Shown piece by piece: positions 56,829 to 64,000 of a stretch of 64,000 bases of DNA; within the stretch, counting starts at the first letter, position 1; the number at the start of each line of letters is the position of its first letter. Below the pieces are notes generated by a model. The model was not told the origin of the DNA. It saw nothing but the letters and a program-made list of their open reading frames with translations, and searched no databases. The position numbers and the translations under genes are program-made. The DNA lies in contig NZ_OZ034983.1 of assembly GCF_964030845.1 (NCBI RefSeq), forward strand, positions 1,984,001 through 2,048,000, given 5' to 3'. This stretch comes from Candidatus Fukatsuia endosymbiont of Tuberolachnus salignus. GTDB taxonomy: Bacteria; Pseudomonadota; Gammaproteobacteria; Enterobacterales; Enterobacteriaceae.

Positions 56829-58888
56829 ACCCTAGGCACGACATCCTCTTTTTGAATACCATAGTGACGTAACATGGCGTCCAATTGTGGTTCTCTCCCA
56901 CGAAAACGTTTGAATAAGAGCATGGGGTCTTCTGATCCTCCTCGAGACAAGATGTTATCGAGAAAAGATTGACCGGTTGTCGCGTTAAAAATACCTTCTT
57001 CCTCAAAACGAGAAAAAGCATCCGCTGATAACACTTCTGCCCATAAATAACTGTAATAACCCGCTGCATACCCTCCGGCAAAAATATGACTGAAAGCATG
57101 TGGGAAGCGACTCCAGATAGGTGAAGGGACAACGGCTACCCGTTTTTTTACTTCATACAGTGTTGGGAGAATTTGTGCGCCCTTAGCAGTATCATATTCA
57201 CAATGCATACGGAAATCGAATAAACCAAATTCCAGTTGACGCAAGATAAATAGCGCTGCCTGATAATTTTTCGCTGCCAGTAACTTATCTAGCATCTTTT
57301 CTGGCAATGGCTCCTGAGTTTGATAATGACCGGAGATAAATGCCAGTGCGTGCGATTCCCAACACCAGTTTTCCATAAACTGGCTAGGTAGTTCCACCGC
57401 GTCCCAAGGCACACCGCTGATACCGGATACACCCGCAATATCAATTTTAGTCAGCATATGATGTAAGCCGTGACCAAATTCATGGAACAGGGTTGTGACT
57501 TCATCATGTGTAAACAACGCCGGTTGATCACCCACCGCGGGGTTAAAATTACAGGTCAGATAAGCCACCGGTTTTTGATGTTTGCCGTTAGCCAAGCGTA
57601 GGCTGCTTGTACAGTCATCCATCCAGGCACCGCCACGTTTGTTTTCACGTGCGTAGAGATCAAGGTAGAAGCTGCCAGAGAGCTCTCCATTAGCATCAAA
57701 TAGATCGAAAAAACGTACCTCTGAATGCCAGGTATCAACGTCATGGCGCTCTTTGACCTCAATGCCATAAATACGTCTTACCACTTCAAAGAGGCCCTTT
57801 AACACAGATCCTACAGGAAAATACGGCCGTAATTGTTCATCATTGATTGAAAATAAGTGCTGTTTTTGTTTTTCGGAATAATAAGTGATATCCCAGGCGG
57901 CCAGTTCGTCGATACCATAATACTGTTTGGCAAAAGCTTGTAGCTGAGCCAGTTCTCGTTCTGCCTGTGGGCGGGCACGTTTTGCCAGATCATTTAAGAA
58001 ATTCAGTACTTTTTGCGGATTTTCCGCCATTTTGGTTGCCAGCGATTTATCCGCATAGTTAACGAAGCCCAGAAGCTGTGCCAGTTGGTGACGCAGTGCC
58101 AGTATTTCTTCCATGATAGTGCTGTTATCCCATTGGCCGGCGTGTGGCCCTTGATCGGATGCACGTGTTGAGTAGGCATAATACACTTCCTGCCGCAATT
58201 GTGCGTTATCCGCATAGGTTAGCACTGGTAGATAACTTGGCATATCGAGTGTTAACAACCAACCTTCTTGTTGTTTAGCTTCAGCCATCGCTTTTGCTGC
58301 CGCCAGGGCGCTTTCTGGCAAGCCATGTAATTGCTTAACATCGGTAATCAATTTGTTCCAGCCCATGGTGGCATCAAGCACGTTATTACTATAGGCAGAA
58401 CCCAGTTCAGACAATCGAGCGACGATTTCACCGTAGTGTTTCTGTTGCTCTGCGGCTAAACCAATCCCCGATAGTTTGAAATCACGCAGTGTATTTTCAA
58501 TGGCAGTGCGCTGAGCCGTGTTCAGCTTGGCAAAATGCGATCCTGCCTGCAAGTTAAGATAGGCCTGATATAGCCCTTTGTGCTGTCCTAACCACGTACT
58601 AAATTCGGATAACAACGGCAGACTTTGTTCATAGGCTGCCCGTAATTGCGGACTGTTTTGTACCGCATTTAGATGACTAATTGGCGACCAGATACGTGCG
58701 AGTCGATCATCAGATTCAGCTAGCGGCTGACAAAGGTTATCCCAAGTAAAGGGCTCTTGCTGTGCGAGCACTCTTTCTACCGATTGTCGACATTCTTTTA
58801 GTGCCACTTGCACTGCAGACACAATATGTTCAGGGCGAATGGCCGAAAAAGGTGGCAGGGAAAAGGCAGTCAACAGCGGGTTTGTCAT
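56825..58888 (-). CDS. prlC: Oligopeptidase A
   Basis: Zinc metallopeptidase of family M3 that degrades oligopeptides, including cleaved signal peptides, in the cytoplasm. 687 residues, beginning MTNPLLTAFSLPPFSAIRPE, with the zinc motif TLFHEFGHGLHHML and the conserved LPSQFMENWCWE downstream. E. coli PrlC has 680 residues; the extra end (EDVVPRV) lies at the edge of a MITE-like repeat. TAGGAT precedes the ATG. In E. coli prlC and rsmJ are neighbours in this order, so the chromosomal context is conserved. No lesion is seen. Confidence 0.95.
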   Translation of the reverse strand: MTNPLLTAFSLPPFSAIRPEHIVSAVQVALKECRQSVERVLAQQEPFTWDNLCQPLAESDDRLARIWSPISHLNAVQNSPQLRAAYEQSLPLLSEFSTWLGQHKGLYQAYLNLQAGSHFAKLNTAQRTAIENTLRDFKLSGIGLAAEQQKHYGEIVARLSELGSAYSNNVLDATMGWNKLITDVKQLHGLPESALAAAKAMAEAKQQEGWLLTLDMPSYLPVLTYADNAQLRQEVYYAYSTRASDQGPHAGQWDNSTIMEEILALRHQLAQLLGFVNYADKSLATKMAENPQKVLNFLNDLAKRARPQAERELAQLQAFAKQYYGIDELAAWDITYYSEKQKQHLFSINDEQLRPYFPVGSVLKGLFEVVRRIYGIEVKERHDVDTWHSEVRFFDLFDANGELSGSFYLDLYARENKRGGAWMDDCTSSLRLANGKHQKPVAYLTCNFNPAVGDQPALFTHDEVTTLFHEFGHGLHHMLTKIDIAGVSGISGVPWDAVELPSQFMENWCWESHALAFISGHYQTQEPLPEKMLDKLLAAKNYQAALFILRQLEFGLFDFRMHCEYDTAKGAQILPTLYEVKKRVAVVPSPIWSRFPHAFSHIFAGGYAAGYYSYLWAEVLSADAFSRFEEEGIFNATTGQSFLDNILSRGGSEDPMLLFKRFRGREPQLDAMLRHYGIQKEDVVPRV

Positions 58889-59081
58889 CGGGTGATCCTA
58901 ATCATTGTTTGAGTCAGACAGCGACTAGCGCCGTCACCAGGGGTTACACAGTCGAAGCAACGTCTGAGCGTCACACATGACGATTTCGAACCAGTGCTAA
59001 ATTGCTTTTAGGTTGCGCAAAGGTACTTGGTTCTGTAGAGTAGGTCTCTGGTTTGACATCATCTCCCCAGCGACCTCTCGT

Positions 59082-59115
59082 CAAACCGTGCTTGCAGTTT
59101 TCCCGCACACGGCTT
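59082..59115 (-). ncRNA. Group II intron domain V
   Basis: The AGC-containing stem-loop with a GAAA-type tetraloop region, typical of the ribozyme's catalytic domain V, lies directly after the maturase stop codon. Confidence 0.7.
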
Positions 59116-59139
59116 TCCGACTGTCTTCTTTCCACAGCG

Positions 59140-60477
59140 TTACGACGGCACAGGTCGGGCATACCGACTCCCTTCATCTCCGGTTATGGACAGGCTGTAC
59201 AGCTTAAACAGCCCGTGGTAATCGTAGAACCAGGACGGCGGGTGGTCCCTCCACCCCTTACCCCGTTTCTTGTGCTTCTTCCGCAACATGATGCAGAGTG
59301 TCCATATCGTGTAATTCGCTATGCTCAAGAAATGCTTCCTTGAATTACCTGTCTTGAAGTAATTCCCCCATCCGCGAAGAATCGGGTTTACCTTTTCTTT
59401 CACCAATGTGGGCCAATCCCAGTGCTGCCCTTTTCGGACAACATCACGGATTTTCTGCTTAACAGACTTCATAGCCTTGGGAGTCGGATAGTAAAAGGTC
59501 TTCAACTCGCCCGTCACTTTCGATGGTTGAACTGCGAACCTGTGACCTAGAAAGTCAAACGGCTCTTTCATGGCATTAACTATCCGCGTTTTCTTGGCAT
59601 TAAGCGTCAACCCAAGTCGGTCTAAGACTTTCTTGGCCTGATCCAGATAAAACTCCGGGCGCTTGCTGCACAAAATCACAAAATCGTCGGCATATCGCAC
59701 GATATGAGCATCATGCGGACGTTTACCGAACGCCTTTTTCTCCCACGTCGAATCAAGCCAGTGCAGGTAGAGATTAGCGAGCAAGGGAGAAATTACTCCC
59801 CCTTGCGGCGTACCGGTCGTCTCCTTCCGGATTTTCATCTCTTCCATCGCTCCAGCTTTAAGCCACATCTCGATCAGCTTTACAACCGAGCGATCAATGA
59901 CTCTGGTTCGAACGGACAGCAGTAATTTATCGTGCGGAATTGTGTCAAAGTACGACTTCAAATCCGCATCTACCACCCAGTGGCACTTGAAATTCAGCCA
60001 CTTGTAGATTTCCCGCAATGCTTGTTGTGCATTCTTCCGAGGCCGGAAGCCATACGAGCAATCCTTGAAGGTAGCCTCAAAAAGAGGTTCGATAACAATT
60101 TTCACCGCTGCCTGAACAACACGATCTGCGATAACGGGAATGCCTAGAGGTCTTTGCGTTCCGTCAGCCTTGGGGATGTACACCCGTTTGACCGGCAGAG
60201 GCGTGTACCTCTTTTCCATGAGTTTTGTTTGGATTTCAGCCAAGAATGACCCAACTCCAACTTCCTTTTCAATGACTTCAAAAGTCTGCTGGTCGATGCC
60301 TGGGGCACCTTTGTTGGCTCGGACTTGCTTGTAGGCCATCCATAACACATCGATCTGACACACCTTGTCATACAGCACGCCGAATTTCCGTGTTGGATTC
60401 GTCTTGGCTGCTAGGTATAACTTTCGTTGCAGTACTCGCACTCTTTCTAGCGACGTGTTTTCAGCTTTCGCAATCAC
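59140..60477 (-). CDS. ltrA: Group II intron reverse transcriptase/maturase
   Basis: 445 residues. The reverse transcriptase blocks are visible in order: YIPKADGTQRPLGIPVIADR, CSYGFRPRKNAQQAL, VVDADLKSYFDTIPHD, GTPQGGVISPLLANLYL and the catalytic VRYADDFVILC. Domain X (maturase) follows with KTFYYPTPKAMKSVKQKIRD and LRGWGNYFKTGNS. No HNH endonuclease domain is visible at the C-terminus (which ends SRYARPVPS), so it probably belongs to an endonuclease-less group. It binds its own intron RNA to promote splicing and reverse-splices into DNA. The frame is intact. Confidence 0.92.
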   Translation of the reverse strand: MIAKAENTSLERVRVLQRKLYLAAKTNPTRKFGVLYDKVCQIDVLWMAYKQVRANKGAPGIDQQTFEVIEKEVGVGSFLAEIQTKLMEKRYTPLPVKRVYIPKADGTQRPLGIPVIADRVVQAAVKIVIEPLFEATFKDCSYGFRPRKNAQQALREIYKWLNFKCHWVVDADLKSYFDTIPHDKLLLSVRTRVIDRSVVKLIEMWLKAGAMEEMKIRKETTGTPQGGVISPLLANLYLHWLDSTWEKKAFGKRPHDAHIVRYADDFVILCSKRPEFYLDQAKKVLDRLGLTLNAKKTRIVNAMKEPFDFLGHRFAVQPSKVTGELKTFYYPTPKAMKSVKQKIRDVVRKGQHWDWPTLVKEKVNPILRGWGNYFKTGNSRKHFLSIANYTIWTLCIMLRKKHKKRGKGWRDHPPSWFYDYHGLFKLYSLSITGDEGSRYARPVPS

Positions 60478-61008
60478 GTAATGCCTCCTACAAAAAATAG
60501 CATGACAGAAGCAGAGGCCCTTCTCTCCGACGAGGTTATGTTGTCCTCATCATCAACAGTACTATGGCCTCCTCCGACTCCTCTATCCCGCGTCTATTCG
60601 AACTTCGGCGGTTACCTTATATCTTCAATTACGCGGTGGGTTAAACCACGACGGGTAGAGGTCTCGTTCGTTCCGCTCAGTTCTATGCGCACATCCCATC
60701 CTCAATACCCCGAGTTCCCGTTCTAGCTTCAAGTGGTTAGTTAATCCACTAGAACTCGATGACCTTCGCCCCCATTCCAAAGGCTCGGCGGAACCACCCT
60801 ACACCACACTCTCCCAGCATTGCCGTGTGGCTGACATTTACGAGGCTTGTTCAGGTTCACTTTCGTTACGGGCTGTGTGCTTGCGCGCGCCCACGGACTG
60901 GGTCAGGGGCAACGTTTATCCGGCGTTGCTTCCATGTTTCAGTCGCCTTCCACATGTACGCCATAGCTACGCAATCAAACTAACCAATTATTGCAGCAGG
61001 ACTCGCAC

Positions 61009-61147
61009 CTGCAAGAAACTGAGCAGCTTAGCGAACCGCTCGAAACGGTGACGTCATCACCGTTTATATCACTTAACCCTAGCGCTAACAGCGGTGGCGA
61101 CAACCACCCCTGTCAGCTAACCACCACAACCTATCCTAGAGGCTGTA
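61009..61147 (+). other. Left remnant of element B beside the intron
   Basis: From about 61045 the sequence (ACGGTGACGTCATCACCGTT, then TATATCACTTAACCCTAGCG) matches 52395-52480 of element A. The genes that lie further left in element A (antirepressors) are absent, so element B is cut at this side by the intron/prlC junction. Confidence 0.6.
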
Positions 61148-61411
61148 ATGGCTAACATCGATATTACCCAATTTCCTGAATTACGGGAAGTTTTTCCTGA
61201 ATTAACACCGGTGCAATTTGAAACGGCGATGCTGTTTTCTTTGGGCGTGTCACAAAAAGAAATTTCAGAATTGCGATCAATCTCGTACAAAGTCGTGAAA
61301 CAGACACTGGAGGCGGCAAAAATCAAATTTGAGCCTCGTTCACTTCATGGCCTGCTAACCATATTCCATGTGCGTCTTGTGCTGTTTGCTTTGCAGCAAT
61401 GTGTAAAATGA
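61148..61411 (+). CDS. Small LuxR-type helix-turn-helix protein (element B)
   Basis: Near-identical to the 87-residue protein at 52498-52761 (they differ at the last residue, Lys for Arg). LFSLGVSQKEISELRSISYK is the putative recognition region. First gene of the module in element B. Near-perfect protein identity, while flanking DNA differs more, points to selection or gene conversion. Confidence 0.75.
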   Translation: MANIDITQFPELREVFPELTPVQFETAMLFSLGVSQKEISELRSISYKVVKQTLEAAKIKFEPRSLHGLLTIFHVRLVLFALQQCVK

Positions 61412-61472
61412 ACGGACTTTCATTCCGTTAAATAGCAACGGCAAGCCCGTACTACAAAATAAAAAAGGAGCA

Positions 61473-61493
61473 TAGGTGCCTTAAAGGCACCTA
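61473..61493. promoter_or_regulatory. Perfect 10-bp hairpin between regulator genes (element B)
   Basis: TAGGTGCCTT-A-AAGGCACCTA at the same place as 52823-52843. The arms are unchanged and only the central base differs, which supports a structural role. Confidence 0.55.
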
Positions 61494-61615
61494 CAGCATC
61501 CCGTTTGTTCCCTTTAGCATTATCTGGCTTAAGTAATAAGTACTTTTCAATCTGCATTGGAAAAAAGGCGCATTTTTAACGCAAAAGCCGATGTTACTTC
61601 AAAGGAAAAACTGTG

Positions 61616-61768
61616 ATGAATAATCCCGTGATTGAAAACGTTGTATTTTGGATGGCGATGCCTTTTCTCGTTATATTGACACCCTTTTTTCTCATATTGA
61701 TTATCTCTCTTATTCGCGACTTACTTATACGGAAACAGACTAAACAAAATTCATGGAATAATTTATGA
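61616..61768 (+). CDS. 50-residue single-span membrane peptide (element B)
   Basis: MNNPVIENVVFWMAMPFLVI with a long hydrophobic span and a basic tail (IRKQTKQNSWNNL). The stop overlaps the ATG of the PAS-LuxR gene (ATGA), so the two are translationally coupled. The span has diverged from element A while hydrophobicity is kept, which is what a membrane segment under structural constraint would show. Confidence 0.65.
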   Translation: MNNPVIENVVFWMAMPFLVILTPFFLILIISLIRDLLIRKQTKQNSWNNL

Positions 61769-62448
61769 GAAAGATTGACCTGCCGTCCCGCTCATTTCCT
61801 CTAACATCTATAATGGAAAACAGTCAAGATGTTTGGGGAATAAAAGACCGTGACTCACGCTTTATTTATGCAAATCGAGCTTTTTTTGACTTTTTGAATT
61901 TGCCACAAGGATTTGATGTTATAGGACGGCGTGATGATGAACTTCCCACTTGTATTACAGAATTTGCTTTAATAATTCAAAAACTGGGAAAAGAGGTTAT
62001 AAAAAGCGGACAAAAAATTACCCTAATTAAAACGCATTTCTTTGGTCGTGAGCAAAAACTGCAACCTTATTTATACGAAACCTTTCCGCTGCATAATAAA
62101 AGAAATAAATGCATCGGCACCGTTTTTTATGGCAGAAAATTGGCTATTGTTTCACTGCCACACTACGTAGACAAGCTGACTGCCACGCTATTATTTGAAC
62201 CGCCATCGAATCTATTTACTCAATCTGAACTGAGGATAATATTTTATTTATTACGTACGATGAGTGCCAAGGAAATAGGTAAAACATTGGCACGTTCCCA
62301 TCGTACGATAGAAAATAGAATTCGTATTATCTATCAAAAAGAGAAAGTACATTCATTTCGAGACTTTAAACACTTTTGTCATAAAACCGGATTTGATCGC
62401 ACTATTCCCCACGCGTTTATACGCCCCGGGATACAGTTTATTGAATAG
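61765..62448 (+). CDS. PAS-LuxR family regulator (element B)
   Basis: 227 residues with an intact N-terminus (MRKIDLPSRSFPLTSIMENS), then the PAS-like domain (DRDSRFIYANRAFFDFLNLP, GFDVIGRRDDELP) and LuxR helix-turn-helix (SELRIIFYLLRTMSAKEIGK, SHRTIENRIRIIYQKEKV). About 90 percent alike to the copy at 53161 by eye. The ATGA overlap with the upstream membrane peptide indicates coupled expression. It shows the correct gene start that is shifted in element A. Confidence 0.82.
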   Translation: MRKIDLPSRSFPLTSIMENSQDVWGIKDRDSRFIYANRAFFDFLNLPQGFDVIGRRDDELPTCITEFALIIQKLGKEVIKSGQKITLIKTHFFGREQKLQPYLYETFPLHNKRNKCIGTVFYGRKLAIVSLPHYVDKLTATLLFEPPSNLFTQSELRIIFYLLRTMSAKEIGKTLARSHRTIENRIRIIYQKEKVHSFRDFKHFCHKTGFDRTIPHAFIRPGIQFIE

Positions 62449-62459
62449 GAGATTTGATT

Positions 62460-62603
62460 ATGAGCAACAGACAGAGCAGAGCGAGAAAACGAGCGTTAAT
62501 TAATAAGGCGTTGGAAGCTAAGAAAAATGAAAAGAAAAATTGGTTTACCCGATTAAGAAGTTGGTTCAAGAAGAAAAAAAAGCCTACACATCGATTGCCA
62601 TAA
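62460..62603 (+). CDS. 47-residue highly basic protein (element B)
   Basis: MSNRQSRARKRALINKALEA, then NWFTRLRSWFKKKKKPTH, the twin of the protein at 53811-53954. Positions of basic residues and tryptophans are kept although synonymous and some conservative changes have occurred, so it is probably a real protein. AGGAG precedes the ATG 11 bp after the regulator stop. Confidence 0.65.
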   Translation: MSNRQSRARKRALINKALEAKKNEKKNWFTRLRSWFKKKKKPTHRLP

Positions 62604-62957
62604 ATATACACCTTATTGATGTTTCATAAAATAATGCGTTTAACGTAGGTCGTTGGATTGCTACCACGATTTTAATGTTTATTAATTATTTCTAATAAAA
62701 AATAGCCTTCCTCGTCAAGGCTATTTTTATTGGATAAATTTTATATGATTGCCTCATTATTAGGACTATGAAGAGAGAACCTTATTTTAATACTACCCCT
62801 TATAACAATGCACGACTCTATTATTTATTGATATTGATTATTCCTCTCATTCTTTTTTATTCTTGAAATAAAGTTATTCACATGCCCCTCTATGATCCTT
62901 CCGTCTAAAACACGGACGAGGTCATGACATTTTTAGTTTGATAAGGAAAGTGCTGCT
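62604..62957. other. Region between the basic protein and xis in element B
   Basis: No gene; the small ORF found here in element A (54032-54256) is absent. It contains a terminator at 62701-62725 and, from about 62850, the conserved xis leader (aaacacggacgaggtcatgac) also present at 54468. Confidence 0.5.
62701..62725. terminator. Bidirectional terminator in element B
   Basis: AATAGCCTT and AAGGCTATT form a perfect 9-bp stem with a 7-nt loop, with A residues before and T residues after. Confidence 0.75.
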
Positions 62958-63188
62958 ATGGAAATCAGCCTCAAACAATGGAATCAAAATCAGCCTCGCC
63001 CGCGTTGCATGGAACAAGTACGTCGATGGGTCCGCTCTGGCGTCATCCAACCGCCGCCACGGCGCGATGGCCGAGAATACCTGGTCGAGGCGCATGCCGA
63101 GAAAATTGACCCAACCAACCCCGCCAGTTACGCCGGAAAGCGCTTAATGGAGAGACTGTATCATGGCACGCAAAAGAAAGCCGGCTAA
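62958..63188 (+). CDS. Excisionase (Xis) of element B
   Basis: 76 residues, nearly identical to 54518-54748 (MEISLKQWNQNQPRPRCMEQ, RSGVIQPPPRRDGREYLVEA). It overlaps the integrase start by 26 bp as in element A. Confidence 0.85.
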   Translation: MEISLKQWNQNQPRPRCMEQVRRWVRSGVIQPPPRRDGREYLVEAHAEKIDPTNPASYAGKRLMERLYHGTQKKAG

Positions 63189-64000
63189 CCGAGACCTGCC
63201 GCCCAATCTGTATGTCCGCAATAACGGCTACTATTGCTATCGAGACCCACGAACGGGTAAGGAATATGGCGTAGGGAGCGTGAAACGTATCGCGATTAAC
63301 GAAGCGATTGCCATGAACAGGCAGATTTTTGACCAACACTACAGTTTAGTAGACAGGATCAACGAGGTGAATACCCTGTCGGTAACGGAATGGGTCGCCA
63401 AATTTAAGGAAAAATTGCATCAACGTGGCCTTCGGTCTAACACTATCAGAGACTACCAATCAAGATTAACAGCCATTACCCGTGCTTTTTCTGATAAGGC
63501 ACTGAGTACCCTCACAACCAAAGAGATTGCTGAATTTCTCAATAGTTACAGTGACCAAGGCAAAACCACTAGTGCAAAATTACTCCGCAGCTTGTTGATC
63601 GATATGTTTAATGAAGCCATTGCAGAGGGGCATCTGGAAACCAATCCGGTCACCGCCACGAGAAGCCCTCGTGTACAGGTCAATCGGGAGCGTTTATCCC
63701 TGGAAGAATTTATTGTTATCAGAGAGGCAGCAAACCAACGGCAGCCGTGGATAGGTTTAAGCATGGACTTGGCCTTACTGACGGGCCAGCGGGTAGGGGA
63801 TATCCAACGGATGAAATGGCAAGATATTTATGATGGGAAATGGTGGGTAGAGCAACAGAAGACCGGGATGAAACTGGCGATCCCCTTAACCTTGAGTTTG
63901 GCGATAATTGATAAAAACGTTGAAGGCATTCTCAATGATTGTCGGCAACGAATAAGGGATGAAAAATACGTATTTATCGGGAAGAAAAAAACTCAGCTCA
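63163..64000 (+). CDS. Tyrosine-recombinase integrase of element B (runs off window)
   Basis: Begins MARKRKPANRDLPPNLYVRN and is open to the end of the window (about 279 codons), including the first catalytic Arg in LLTGQRVGDIQRM. It is closely related to the integrase at 54723 but with clear substitutions (for example ROUGHLY every tenth codon in the core-binding domain, such as RSNTIRDYQ for RPKTLTDYQ). The HxxR and Tyr motifs lie beyond the window. Two diverged integrases of one family suggest separate arrivals rather than a recent duplication. Confidence 0.9.
   Translation, partial: MARKRKPANRDLPPNLYVRNNGYYCYRDPRTGKEYGVGSVKRIAINEAIAMNRQIFDQHYSLVDRINEVNTLSVTEWVAKFKEKLHQRGLRSNTIRDYQSRLTAITRAFSDKALSTLTTKEIAEFLNSYSDQGKTTSAKLLRSLLIDMFNEAIAEGHLETNPVTATRSPRVQVNRERLSLEEFIVIREAANQRQPWIGLSMDLALLTGQRVGDIQRMKWQDIYDGKWWVEQQKTGMKLAIPLTLSLAIIDKNVEGILNDCRQRIRDEKYVFIGKKKTQL

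Larger units (their letters stand above)
59035..61008 (-). mobile_element. Group II intron
   Basis: On the minus strand the intron begins GTGCGAGTCC at 61008 and contains a reverse-transcriptase ORF. It ends with a domain V-like hairpin (AGCCGTGTGCGGGAAAAC, pairing with GCAAGCACGGTTT, at 59082-59115) and a domain VI stem (AGGTCGCTGG/CCAGAGACCT) closing at CTCTAC near 59035. The ends are inferred from the consensus GTGYG start and domain spacing. It lies between the prlC promoter side and element B. Confidence 0.8.

Noticed and set aside
60481..61051. Several 70-80-codon frames between the maturase gene and element B
   Set aside because: They lie in the structured 5' part of the group II intron on the opposite strand and have no protein-family resemblance.
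1..64000. CRISPR arrays, rRNA and tRNA genes
   Set aside because: No regularly spaced short repeats, rRNA-like stretches or tRNA cloverleaf sequences were recognised on either strand.

Overview
The window looks like an IS-riddled chromosome segment of an insect-associated gammaproteobacterial (Enterobacterales) symbiont, most like Candidatus Regiella/Hamiltonella-type aphid symbionts. That is an inference from the gene set (iscR-iscS-pepB, mutT, tehB, prlC-rsmJ of enterobacterial type), two MARTX-derived toxin genes, lambdoid/P22-like phage debris and very heavy insertion-sequence load. No rRNA, tRNA or CRISPR array was found.

Layout. 1-1239: end of an IS5-type element and an IS630 element. 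1240-4836: an isc locus reduced to iscR-iscS followed directly by pepB; iscU, iscA, hscBA, fdx and iscX are absent. 4984-5706: a short-chain dehydrogenase. 5851-8728: IS and phage debris, with a ParD-like/RelE-type toxin-antitoxin pair. 8772-14359: MARTX-like toxin A (minus strand), split by a frameshift, with an ISAs1-family element with 10-bp target duplications just upstream of its start. 15752-18674: an unknown gene, transposase debris and tehB. 18811-27264: a P22-like morphogenesis block (small phage genes, minor head protein, scaffold-like protein, coat protein) cut up by five nested insertion sequences. 27828-30872: an AT-rich island with a caspase-like protein ending in a CaaX-like motif and a protein-kinase-like gene. 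31295-38252: mutT and MARTX-like toxin B, interrupted by one in-frame UAG. 38311-50417: an insertion-sequence graveyard (IS630 types, IS5, ISAs1, IS21, IS4, IS3 remnants) including a 795-bp inverted duplication around an IS4-family element. 50626-55781: integrative element A (antirepressors, LuxR-type regulators, tiny membrane and basic proteins, Xis, Int). 55921-58888: rsmJ (frameshifted) and prlC. 59035-61008: a group II intron. 61148-64000: element B, a second diverged copy of the regulator/Xis/Int module, running off the end.

How the genes fit together. Housekeeping genes survive as small islands between mobile DNA. Candidate host-interaction genes (two cysteine-protease/pore-forming RTX toxins, a caspase-like protein, a kinase-like protein and several unknown ORFs) lie between insertion sequences, and most carry an inactivating lesion (frameshift, in-frame stop, N-terminal truncation or IS next to the promoter). 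The two elements at the right end share gene order and sequence and flank prlC-rsmJ as direct repeats, so recombination between them could delete those genes. Two short inverted-repeat (MITE-like) families and site-specific IS-into-IS insertions are also visible.
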